64,000 nt of DNA from Tanytarsus gracilentus. Lineage: Eukaryota; Arthropoda; Insecta; Diptera; Chironomidae. Below the pieces are notes generated by a model, which worked only from the letters and a program-made list of their open reading frames with translations, was not told where the DNA came from and did no database searches. The stretch is taken from NCBI GenBank assembly GCA_038502055.1, contig JAXRKN010000037.1:1798001-1862000 (forward strand). Reading direction: 5' to 3'. Shown in pieces: positions 39,809 to 51,572 of this stretch (position 1 is its first letter; the number at the start of each line of letters is the position of its first letter). The position numbers were made by a program, and so were the translations under genes.

Positions 39809-42800
39809 TGGGAGCCATAAACCTTTATAGTCACATCTCGACATTTTTTTAGTGAACGAAAAATAAAATAAGAAGCATCTGGTGAGATAATTTCGAGTTG
39901 AGGGTGATGATCAGAGCGAAAATATACGATTATGTATCAGTAGAAAGAAAAAAATTGATCTATGAGGGACAATAAATGGGAAGGTCCGATTTATTCGAGA
40001 AAAAATATTCTTTTCTGCTTAATAAATTTTTTCCTCAACTCTAAAAAATTTTAGTTAAAAAGGAAAATAAAAATGGTCGCTCTAATGTGTCAGGCCATGA
40101 TTTTTATTTTCAATCACAACTGATGGATGAGTCGAGCAAAAATGGGCTCTGGGATGGCAAACATTAAATAAATGACCATAATATGAAGATGTTGAGCGAA
40201 AATCGATTTTATTATCGATGATGACGACATTAAAGCGATGTCAAGTGAAAAGCCTTGCGAAAAAATACGCATTAACAACATCTGCATTTATGTACACGCA
40301 TGAATATTTTTATTAGTATTTTTTTGTGCTGTAAAAGTTCATAAAGAGCTTTTCTCGCGCCATTTTTACTAATAATGGAACATTTGCAAGTGGATGAGGT
40401 GTGTTGGAAAAGGTTCATATGCATGATATGCGTGTGTACGTTTATGGACATAAAATTGTGTTTACACATCGGACATACGCATGAGATGAAATTAAAATTG
40501 CCTTGTATGTTATCGTCCTACATTTGTGTACCTTGTAATTGTGATTTAATGAAAAATTATTCATGCAAATTGGACGGAGATGCGAGATTTGTAATTTTGA
40601 TACATGCACGACCCATCCCTTGATTATTCATCATATTTTTCTTGTCAACCCTCAACAAAATGAGATTCACATACAACCATCAACATTTTCATTAAATTTC
40701 GTTAATTAAATTTTCTTTCGACTGGCTTTTTTGAATGATTTTTTTGTGCGGCAGCGAACACATATAAAAATATGAAAAGTTAATTAAAGCGTGTGTACAC
40801 CATATCGAATCCATGTGCGCATATGGGAAAAGCATGTTTTAATATAATAATCAGGTTAAAATGTTCTCATAATGCGACGTCATAAATATGAAAATTTCAG
40901 CAGAGGGATCAAAAGAGAGAAGTCAAATAGATTTTCATGCCACAAGTTTTTGGTTAAATAAATTTGCTCTTTAAATTACTTTCTCGAGGGTTTTTTCGCT
41001 CTCAACTCTTCTTGACTTATAATAAAAAAAACTTTTTTCTCTTCTTGCTTTCTATTCACGAAGAAAAGATGAAAGTTCAGGAAAACCTTTTTTTTTTCAT
41101 TCAAGATTTTCCTTTGAAAGGTTTTCCTTCTTTATTCATTACACATTTTACACAGCACACTGTGTGCATATTCTTCAATTGAAATTTTTGCACATCATAA
41201 TGAGGAAGTTTCGAAACTGATGAAAAACTTTTTTCGTCTTTATATCAAACAAAAAGTTGATTCTACTCTTAAGTTAATTGAATGATGTAATAACATGTTT
41301 AAAAAAATCCGCTTTAAATTTTATATTAAAAAATTTCTGCAAAAATTAATTTAATTTCGTATAAATCTCTTCGCAAAAGTGTCACGAAATTAAATCGGTC
41401 ATTCTTAATTGTCGGAGGGAGGAGATGAAACAGATTTCAATGAGAGATTCATTCTCGGTCGAAAGGGACAACCTCAAAAATACATTGCGCTTTACATCAC
41501 ACTTTCCAGCATGAAATGATTTTTATGTGTTGATGTGCGTGAAGACAAGAAGGAATTAACCATTAATCTTCATCATTTTCAACAATAAAACATTGGAAGG
41601 AAGAACTTTTGATATTTTTCTCTCTCGTTCATTTACAAAAGCACTTCTAAGAGCATTTAGACATTTTTGGTCCTTTTTAACAGAATGAGAGCTCCAGGCG
41701 AGATGTTTAGACTCAAATGAAACGTCCTTCGTCAACATTTTTTTTCTCATTTATGTTTTGTGCCATAATGTGTCTATTTTACTTATGTTTTGTGTCCTTT
41801 GAGTGTTAACTTACATCAAAAATTAATCAAGTAAATTAAAAGTTATCAAACCTTGTCCAAAGTATTAAATGAGCCTGTTAGTATTCGTCAGGACCAGCAA
41901 AAAAATACATAAATAGTTATAAATTTCATGTCATGTCCAAATCTTTTCCCCATGTGACATAAAATTACTCAACATGACCACTGTTGTGGACACATCACAA
42001 ATTAATAGATCAAAAGTTCTTCCACCCACATTCAAACTGCCTTTTTATTTTTTTTTGCCTAAATGAAAGCAATTTCCGGTCTTATTTCTTTCCGTTCTAA
42101 AACACCATTTTGTTGTCATTTTTGATACTAACAGAATGAGAGAGAGTCAGTGCCTGCCTTCCAGCATAAACGAAAATTTATGGATCGTTAATTATTCATT
42201 TCGTTGAGCAATAAAAAATGAAGAATTCTTATTTCAGTGATATTTGCTGTAAATAAATCAGCGCGTGGGTCTTTGGAATTTTATTACGAAAATGTCTTGA
42301 AAGAGATAAAAAATTAATAATTCAGTGAAATTTTGTTAATTGCGTAATTTCAGGTTATTGAATTTGCGATAACGAAAATTCGCGAATTTTTTAAATAAAA
42401 ATTTCAACTAAAATCAGTAAATGTCAAATGTGAAATGTAAGTTCAGACTCTAAGGGTGATTGTTAAATTTATTTTATTTATGATTCCATGAAAGAGTGCC
42501 GGAGAGCAGAACTTTTCATTTATGCTTTCAAATTGTAATAACAACTCTCTTGCTCTTCCATTCAGTCGTGTCAGGATAATAAAATTCACCCGAAAAAGGA
42601 TGCGAAGAAGAAAGTTTTTAAAACCCTTTTACTGTTTCATGCCTATTTCGACATTACACAAAGCACACCATAAATTAATGACCATTGAAAATGAATGAGT
42701 CGAGTGAATTTAACTCATTAACACACCTTAGCACCATTGAGTGCTTTCCACCTTCTTTTCAGCCATTTACTCATTGTTCATTCATGTTCGTGTCTCCTGT

Positions 42801-45800
42801 ATTGCTCATGGATGACAATGGATGAAAAAGGAGAGCAAGAAGAATGAAAACTTTATGATAAAAAGCTCTCGCTTTATTCCCATATCGCGTCACACCGCAA
42901 CATTCACAGTCGATGGTTGCCACTTACAAGATAAATGCTTACCTGTCTTCCGAGTCATACATTAAAGCTTATACAAATCTCTTTCCTCCATTTAACTCAT
43001 TCCGCGCACATTTTTTTTGGCAAATTTATGTCGTGATAGCGAAAGATCTTTTGTAACGCTGAAAATTGCGACAAAATATTTTTGTTTTCAAAATTCAATA
43101 AATTAACACTCGAGATAACTTTTGTTAATTAAATTAACCTCACTCGTGTGCTCAATTATGTTGAACAATAATGGTCGTTTTATTACAAAAGTTGAGAAAT
43201 AAATTTTTATGCTTTTAAGCGTTGTGAAATTTTTTATGACAAAATTTTTTAACCTAACAATTAAGAATTTTGAACTTTGCAAGTATACTTTGAAAATTGA
43301 ATAATTCAAAGCTTTTGGCAAAAAAAGTATAAAGAGGAAATCTGTTCAATGACAAAGCATGACTGTGAATAGTTGCTAGACTAAAAGAAGTAAAGAAAAT
43401 TTTATTGCCCCACTCAATGCTCCATTTTTCCTGTTTCTTACTTTACGATATTTTCTATAGTGCCATGCCATAAATTTCACTAAACAGAGACTTCGAAGGA
43501 ATGTGAATGATAGTCCATTTCCTCCAATTTCTTTATTGCCTTATTTACCTTACTCATGTTCATTGAAAAAAGGAAGAAATTCTTTGCGTAGTTTTTCTTC
43601 TTCCACGCTTTCACAAAAAAGATACATAAAAGACTGGCAGAGCAAAACATCATCTCCTTTTTTGTTGTTGAATGATTAATTAGTATTTGAGTGTGTGAAG
43701 CGTGTTGTTTAAGAATGATGATAGCATTGACTATGACGACAGTCGAGGCTACTCTCTTACGCAAGTTAACTTGAGATGTATAAAAAAATACGCTCGTATA
43801 TAAATGCTGGCATGTGATTGATTTTCATCTGAATTTGTTCGGAGCTCATCTATTTCCGATTAAGAAAGGTCTATGGAACAATGAACATTCTACTTCAATT
43901 TATCATCCATGTACAAACCAGCAGCATCCGTTGAAAGCCGTTAGGCATTTTGTACTTTATTAAAAAAATATCTTACTTGGATTAAAAAAGTTCAAAATCA
44001 ATATTTGATGTTTTTTACCAATCAGTTAGAATTAATTTTCTTCGAATTAAAAAAAAATTCTCGATAATTTTATTTGAAAAAATAAATATTGAATTGGCTT
44101 TCTCTTTATGACTGTGTAAATCAGACTAAATTAAAGCCCTTTGAGTGTATTAATTAATTTATTCCTAGTTTCGAATTTACATAAAAATTAGATGGAAATT
44201 TTAATTGAGTTACCTTATTTGCATAAAATACACCCTAACTTCTCTTTAAACCCCAATAATTTACAAAATTTTATGATAATTCTAGAGAATTTTTTCCCTT
44301 CCTCTTTCATGTTTTTTTGTATGTCTGTTCTCCAACTCCTCTGATAAATTTTTTTTCTACAATCGTTCGATATTTTTTAGTGGCGCCAAGATGACTCCTT
44401 GAATGGAATTCGCGTGACTAAAAAATATTTACATACACACATTTATGGGGCGCTCACTCACACAAGTTCCTTTTATTTTATGAGAAAGCTTTCTATGACA
44501 AAGTAACTGAATATTCCACTCCTCACTATTTTATGCATGGTGAGATACTTAAACTACTTCTATTATTCATCAATTTAAGAGCGAGTTATTTCCTTACAGT
44601 ACATCCTGAGTTTGAGCGTAATGTGAAAATAAAAACTTCCACTCCCAAACCATCAGCTTTTCCTTTTTGTGCATTGCACGATCATGACGACGATGATGAT
44701 GTAAAACAGGAAATTTTTAACGTTAAATGTTTTTTTAAGGAAGCGCACACATTTTATGGTGACGATGAAGAGCAAAAGTGAATTGCATATCAACCTTAAC
44801 TTCCACTGAAATTTCTCTTGACATTGCTGCAAAAACTCATTTGTTGCCGTCGCTACACTTAGTTAATTATTAATTTGTACTGAAAGCTTTTCCTCTCTCA
44901 TCATCATCATCATGCGACTGTATCATAGTTGTTAAAGTACAAAGTTAAATAGCACACAAAAGCAACTGTGACTGTTCTGCTGGGAAGGGATGAGGTGAAT
45001 GGATAAAAGAGAGAGAACATGATTCATGAGCTACGATACAGTCATAAATGTCATAAAATATTTTCAAACTGATAATGCCGTTGGGATGATATGTGATGGT
45101 GGCACGTCCTTGTGGAAGTTTTCATGAAAAATTTTTGAAATATCGAAAATATTTCTCCTCCTCTAAAGTTATCACAAAGGGATGCTAGGCTCATTTAAAC
45201 GATGTGACTAAAAGCATTTTAATGGATCCCGTGGGAAGAGCTTTTTATTTATGCCACAATACTTTACTCTCATATACATGTGTCGAGCACCATTTTGAAT
45301 AATTTCGTTAATAAAATTTATCTCGCTTTACAAATCTTTAAATAAACTCATTAAAGATGGTCACCACTATGATGATGATGTCCTCTCTCTATGTTGTTAG
45401 TTCGTTTACCCAAAAATAGTGGTTACGCAAGCCATTTCTCTTCAAACACAATCCTTTGATAATTGAGTTTTTGTCACACATATGTTGTGTATTTGCATAA
45501 TATTGTATTTCCTCATCATTTCTCTGGTTGCCACAGCTCAATTTACCTTCACTGCTGGCTCCTTTTCGGTTGATTATAATATTGTCATATGTTTTGCTCC
45601 TTACTGTAATAACAATCATAAGACGATGATGTGCTTACGGTTGGGAATAACAACATAATAAGTCTCATTTCGAATATGGCTGACACTTTATTGTTGTACG
45701 CCTGATTCTGGAAAATTATAATTTTCAAACTTTTCACTTTACACATTCGATGTTATTTCATGTGAATCTCATCTGGTTTTAATGTTTTCTGATGTTTTGG

Positions 45801-47801
45801 GAGTATCTCACTCCAGGGAACTTGTTATCATCATGTTATGTATGTGTGAGGAAATTTGAATTTAAAGCTTCTGTGGAAATTGTCAAAATAAAATCGATTA
45901 GAAAGCTTCAATTGTATAAAATCACTTCATGAAAGTGCATCTCAAGATTCTTGAAATTTAATCTATAAATTTTTAAACTTAACACTGATTACAGCATAAG
46001 AATTTTTCTCAGATGGACGCAAACACACATTTTGTATTCTTGGAAAATTCCATTTTGCATTTCCTCCCACTTCAATTGCTCTCAACATATCAGAACTTGC
46101 CGTTGCAGAAAAACTTTTTCTTATGCTTGAGAGCTCATTCAAATGAGAATTTTATTTCTGATAATTTTCAATATTTCAGTAGCTTAATGTGAAAAGAAAG
46201 ATGAGCATTACTTGGTGCCATAATTTTTCTGCCAAACGTACTATGCATTAACTTAAAACTCTCCATTCCCTCTTTTTTTGGTCAGAAAGTGGAGCAGTAA
46301 CTGGAAAAAAATATTTTCTCATTCACTTTCTGGCAATTGTTCAGCAGCGGAAAAAGGCAGCAGTAAAAAATTGCTCCCTTTTTTTTTAATTCTCATCTAA
46401 CATCATGCTATACTGCATTTTTTCTGCAGAGCACAAAAAAAATGAATAAATGAAGGGAGGGTTAAATGAGTACCTTGACTCCCCTCCAAAAATTATTCAC
46501 AAAACCATGAAATATGCAGCTCTGAAAGTGCATTGTTAAATAAATTTTTTGGAAGGATCAGAAGAACTTTGACGCCGAGGTAGTAAAATTTTCTCATAGA
46601 GATTGAAAAATAGGATTTTTTTGCATTCAAATAAGAATTTAATTGCTCTCGCATTAAATTTCTTAATTATAGTAAAAAAAGTTTAAAATTTGAAGGCACG
46701 AGCGAATAGACGAACGAGTTAAGGGCCTACACATAAATTTTGCTAAGTTCACTTTTAATTAACTTTCTAAATTTTACATTTTCCACCTTACCTCCACAGC
46801 CCCCATGAGTCTATGTGGTGGCAGCAGTGTTTAAGATGCAAAGAAGGAAGGAGAAAGGGTTTCCCTTAGAGCCAACATGAATATTAAATAGAGAGAACCT
46901 TCCTCTATCTTTTCTTGTACTTTTTCCTTTTCTCCCCCCTTTAATTAGCATTTTGTGAACATTTTTCTTTCACTCACTCTACTCAGGCCATGTTGTTTTT
47001 ACTTCTGTCTGCCATGTGCAAAATTGACATTAACAACTGACTTTTATTAAATAACATTTTGTTATCTTGACATGACTTGATGATAATTTAAAGCCTTTCT
47101 TTCGTTGATATTTTAAAAGCATATGCTTCGAATTTTAACATTTATTTTTTTAAGAACCCTCTCGACAACAATAAAAATTCAATCAGTGCTTTTTGGAGAG
47201 TTTTCCAATTTTGTTCCACAATCCATTAATCTCAAGTGCACCGCATACTCTATGTCGTTCAACCGTAAAAAGTCCTTCAACAAATTTCAACCATGTACAC
47301 TTTAGAAATCTGAACATGGAGAGAAAATTCTCAACATATTCACGGAGTGCCATTTTATGCAATTTAACTTTTTTACGCTTCCTTCCTAAAGAGTAAAAGC
47401 CATGAAGAGGGACAGGGTGTGAAAAAAGTTTAAAAATATAATCCCATCATTCATTGCGGGATTAAAATATTACATGGTATTTTGAAATTAAATAAAACGA
47501 TACTTTGCATAATGAAGAGTCGTGCCGACAGGACGGAGAAGTATTTGAGATGGAAATGAGAACCATTTTAATTTCCATAAATTCATAAATTAAATAGAGA
47601 CATAAAGTATTTTTTGCTGTTATCCATGAAAATCTACAAAAGAAACAGGAAAAAACTTTTTAATTCTTTATTACAACAGGAAAAATCACAAACTCAAATA
47701 CTTTTTATGTGCTTGGATGAGCTCTGATTAAAATAAATTTTTTCGAGATGTAACTAATTTTTTAAATAATGCAATAATTAATAAAATAACTTTTTCCACA
47801 G
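39803..47801 (+). other. luna: luna intron segment RP4 to exon A
   Basis: The final 8.0 kb of the intron ends in tttttccacag at 47801, with a possible ATTAAT branch word near 47776-47781. The conserved first coding exon of KLF6/7 was not found here, and no repeat family or RNA gene was recognised. Confidence 0.6.
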
Positions 47802-48681
47802 ACATGCTATGAAATGGATCGGTATCTTAAGGATGAGCCTAAGCCAAAAGCATTCAAGACAGAACCCGGTGAACTGATGCCATGGGAGCTATTTACGGTG
47901 CCGGGACCAATTACGGGCACATGGAGCATGATGAAAGTCGATCCGCTGTGTTTCGATGAGCTTCTAAATGATCGTAACCTCGACACACTCTCAATGAGTT
48001 CGTCTTCGTCGACGTGTTCAGGAAAATCGTGGGACAGTCCAATAAGTTGCACCCTCACAGTGAAGAAGGAGCGAATTGACGACGAGTATGACGACTCGGA
48101 TAGTAACGATGAGAAATTAGTGAATTGCAGAAACAATATTAGTAACAATAATAGCAGTAGTAAAAATTTTAATACGAAAAACATTCAAATCATCAAATCC
48201 ACCGCCAGTAACAGCACGAGTCACACATCATCCGCAAAAAAGCTGTCAAATTCAACAATCGAATTGCTTATACGAACGCCATCGTCAAATCCCTTATCAG
48301 CTGGTGCTACACTCTCCACAATGCTCATGCCCGCGACACTTCGTCACGGTCATCAGAATCAACATGAAACATTAACACCACCGTCTTCACCTGAATCGAG
48401 TAGTACGAATAAATGTAGTAAAAATAATAATTTAACGATAAGAGAAACGACAGAACCTGAACTAGCTGCAATTATCGATAATCAGGGTATTTTTCGTGTG
48501 TCAAATGGCACGACATTGACACGCAATACAATTGTGCGACTATCAAATTCCAAAAATTCCATCGGCATCACAAAAATCCTTCAGATGAGTCCCACGCAGA
48601 CAACACATGCCAATGTGCAACAGACGACAATCACCACGACAACAGCGGTGACAACAAAGGGCGGAAATTCAAATCAAACAG
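47802..48681 (+). CDS. luna: luna coding exon A (internal): N-terminal regulatory region of KLF6/7
   Basis: The acceptor tttttccacag ends at 47801 and the exon opens in phase 0 with the residues TCYEMDRYLKDEP. This aligns with TCLELERYL of vertebrate KLF6/7, where an exon also begins at this point, so the ATG at 47814 is residue 5 here and not the true start. The exon encodes 293 complete residues plus one base. Features, numbered from T1: an acidic/hydrophobic N-terminal stretch; sumoylation-type psi-K-x-E motifs FKTE (18-21) and VKKE (87-90); a Ser run near 66-70; an Asp/Glu-rich patch near 93-104; Asn/Ser-rich low complexity at about 111-140; and TPPSSPE (192-198), a motif conserved in KLF6 and KLF7. 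The donor is CAG|GTAGGT at 48681/48682 and leaves phase 1. The family role is transcriptional regulation through this region. A transcript starting in the last intron could use M5, but I see no evidence for one. Confidence 0.95.
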
Positions 48682-48758
48682 GTAGGTTTAAATTTTGAGA
48701 AAAAAAAATCCAATTTCATTCTCATTTTTCTTTTTAATTACTTTTTACACCCTCGCAG
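48682..48758 (+). other. luna: luna intron between exons A and B (77 nt)
   Basis: This is a minimal GT-AG intron (GTAGGT...CGCAG) of typical insect short-intron size, with a T-rich tract before the acceptor. It contains an in-frame TGA at 48696-48698, so retention would end the protein five residues into the intron, before any zinc finger. Confidence 0.95.
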
Positions 48759-48911
48759 TTCAAGTAACGCCAGCCTCAGCAAAACAATCTCAACGACAAC
48801 AGGATCACAGTCCCGACTCTAGACGGAGAATTCACAAGTGTCAGTTTCCAGGATGTAAAAAAGTCTACACAAAAAGTTCACATCTGAAAGCACATCAGAG
48901 GACTCACACTG
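48759..48911 (+). CDS. luna: luna coding exon B: basic linker and zinc finger 1
   Basis: This exon is 153 nt, phase 1 to phase 1. The acceptor (ctttttacaccctcgcag) ends at 48758, and the split Val codon is rebuilt as G+TT. It encodes a Gln/Ser-rich linker, the basic RRRIHKC entry to the DNA-binding domain, and the first C2H2 finger. In the window numbering (T1 at 47802) the zinc ligands are C321, C326, H339 and H343 (C-x4-C-x12-H-x3-H), with the KLF6/7 helix sequence KSSHLKAH. The exon ends inside the finger linker at RTHTG, with donor G|GTATGT at 48911/48912, and the next exon supplies the rest of the TGEKP linker. An ATG at 48695 that reads into this exon lies in the upstream intron and is not a start. 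Confidence 0.97.
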
Positions 48912-51396
48912 GTATGTTTAAAAATTTTTTGATCGAAATAATGAAAAAAGGTGGAAATTTTTACCAAATTTTAATTAAGCTCGGATATAATCAAAATTTT
49001 GTTGATCTAAAAAAACCTCTCGGAAGTTGTTTAATTGTCTCCTATATCAACATTACATAAAACTTTTTCCGGCACAATCTAAAACGTGCACACAATGCAG
49101 TTCGGTTGAGTTTTGGAAAACTAATTGGATTTAAAATAATCGTAATTTCCTCACCAGTGGACATGAAAAACAGTGTGAGTTTTCATCCAATAGTTTTATG
49201 CACAAATCGACATTTTCAATTGAGTCTAGCCTTCGGGTGACTAATTCCTGCATAGTGGTGAAAATCGCTTTTAATTAACCTCAAAATGCTCTCTCACCCA
49301 TCATCATCATCCTCACCAAACTGTAAGCTTGAGTTTTGTTATGTGAGTACAAGTGGGTTGAATTTTATGGTGATGATGTTGATTTGAAATTAGTCATCTT
49401 TCGTGTGAGCGAGAGAGAGAGAATCAATTGGTGTCAATTGAATGAGATCAGAAGTTTTTTTTTTACAATTCTCGACATGTCACATCTGTTTCATCACTTT
49501 CACTATGCGAAGAATTTTTATGAATGATTCTCATCTCTCGTAATTGATGAACTCATATTGTATCGTGGTCAACAGTCGAAAATAATTGTTAGCTACAAAT
49601 TAAATAATTAAATTAATGTGAGCGTGACTTATAAATTAATAAAAGTGATGGTGGCGATAAATCGAATAAAAAGCGCCTCATTCTTAATTTAAGCGGGTCA
49701 ATCGTCGGGGTGAATCTTGTTGATTTCACATACACTGTATTTTTACACATTCCATGCTCTTTCGTAATTTTCTCTTTTTGTACATACAAATGGAATGCCG
49801 CCGCAGTTATTTAATTGCAAATTTTGCCTCTTTTCTCGTCGGTGCAACTACAATGTTATTTTACCCTTCAATTGATATAGAAATTTAAAATTAATTCATA
49901 AAAATTTCTCACAACACTTCAGTCGTCATCAAATTTAATTTGAAATAATATTTCAATAGCATTTTTTCAATTAAACGACGAGTTTTTCAACTCTCGATGA
50001 CATTCTGTGGCTTTTAATAATTGAATTAATTGATGGCTTTGTGGTCGTGTGTATAAACTTCATTTCATTCATAAAAACTCATCGAGAGTGAGCGAGTGGA
50101 AAAAAATCGAAAAATGAACATCGTAAAAATTGGTGATTCACAATCAATAAATTGAATCATATGACTATGTGTGGTGTGAGAGGGGATTTGCTCAATGTGC
50201 TCATAAAGATGTGTCGTTTGTTAATTAAATTACCATTTAGCACATATAACAGCATCACACGGTAGCAGGAGAAAATTTTCAATATTGATACTGTGAAGCA
50301 CACTATGTGCTTTGCATAAAACAGAAGTCATTAACATGAGATTGAAAATTGTTTTCCTGCAAATTATGGCTATCTCTCGCTCTCCACTTTTCAATTCAAT
50401 TTTATTTCCTATTTCCTGACTGTGGGAATTTGGATTTTAAATTGTTTCGCAAAAAAATCCTCCTCAACCCACTTCCTGTCTCTTAAGAATGACAAATGAA
50501 ATTCTTTTTCCTCACATGTATCGGACATACGACATGAAAAGCTGGGAGATGGAGCTGTGTCGAGCACATGCATGTGCACATAACAGATAACATTGAAATA
50601 TTTACATGGTCATTCATCAAAATCAGACACTCTCTTGTTCTCTCCTAGGAAACTGTCGAGATAGACCATATGGAGAAAGAAAAGATATATTAAAGCCCGA
50701 GGGTGCTTTAATGATGATGATTTTTTCTATTCAAAATTGATGCTGGAAATATTTTCGAGAAATTCTTAAAGAGCCCTCAAAAAAAATTAAAATCCTCGTT
50801 CATGTCTATTTTTTCATCGCTCTCGCACTTCAAGGACTATTGCTGTAATGTTGATAGACGACGTCGTTGGATGATGATACGCTTGAGTTGATTTGAGGAA
50901 TTTTATTCACTCAAGTGTGAAGTAATTGCAGTAAAATTTACAAAATTTGTCGAGGAAAATTTTTGTGAAGTTTTTAATTATTCAAAATTAAATTTCTATG
51001 CTGATAGAAAAAGCAAATATTTTTTGTTTATTAAATTCCATTCTGACGAAATTTTAATGCTAATTCAATTATTTTTGTAAAATTTCCACCCTAAGCTGTA
51101 CTTACGAGACCAAAAGTAAATTTTTTGAGCCAAATGGATGTTCCGAGAAGCGAAGAAGAAAATATCCACATCAAAAAATATTCCGTGTTGCTAGGCCACT
51201 AAAATGTTGTTTTTCGCAAAAACATCATAAACAAAAAATATCCATTAAAAATTATGAACCTGCCGAGGGATTTTTAAGACGTAATTTTTACGAGAAAAAC
51301 ATTTTTTGACAAACAAAAAAATTACCACCACTTGATGAATGCGGTCATGACTATTCAATCGATTAATTTTAATGAATTCCTTATTTTATTTCGCAG
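48912..51396 (+). other. luna: luna intron between exons B and C (2485 nt)
   Basis: This is a GT-AG intron (GTATGT...TCGCAG) that interrupts the TGEKP linker between zinc fingers 1 and 2. It is AT-rich and contains no convincing ORF, repeat or RNA gene. A (TCA)n-like stretch near 49300 is the only simple-sequence feature noticed. Confidence 0.9.
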
Positions 51397-51572
51397 GTGA
51401 AAAGCCATACAAGTGTTCTTGGGAAGGATGCGAATGGCGTTTCGCACGAAGTGATGAATTAACCCGACATTATCGAAAACACACCGGCGCAAAGCCTTTC
51501 AAGTGCCGACACTGTGAACGCTGTTTCTCACGTAGTGATCATCTTGCATTGCACATGAAACGTCACATCTAA
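51397..51572 (+). CDS. luna: luna terminal coding exon C: zinc fingers 2 and 3, C-terminus
   Basis: The acceptor ttattttatttcgcag ends at 51396. The first two bases complete the Gly of the TGEKP linker, followed by 57 residues and TAA at 51570-51572. Finger 2 has ligands C351, C356, H369 and H373 (x4/x12/x3) with the helix RSDELTRH. Finger 3 has C381, C384, H397 and H401 (x2/x12/x3) with the helix RSDHLALH. The linker between them is TGAKPFK. The protein ends in HMKRHI immediately after the last ligand, exactly as in KLF6/7 and unlike most other KLF or Sp proteins. This region, with finger 1, forms the nuclear DNA-binding domain for GC/CACCC boxes. It is nearly identical to the vertebrate KLF7 domain, which makes the orthology call firm. 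The ATG at 51372 lies upstream of the acceptor and is not a start. Confidence 0.98.

Noticed and set aside
42340..42360. Ratchet-like aatttCAG|GTTATT
   Set aside because: GTTATT is not a credible donor and there is no pyrimidine tract.
47807..48184. 125-codon minus-strand ORF
   Set aside because: It is the antisense shadow of luna exon A, with Ser/Leu runs mirroring the coding low complexity.
48695..49060. 121-codon frame with its own ATG covering zinc finger 1
   Set aside because: Its start lies in the 77-nt intron and its end in the next intron. Only 48759-48911 is exon.
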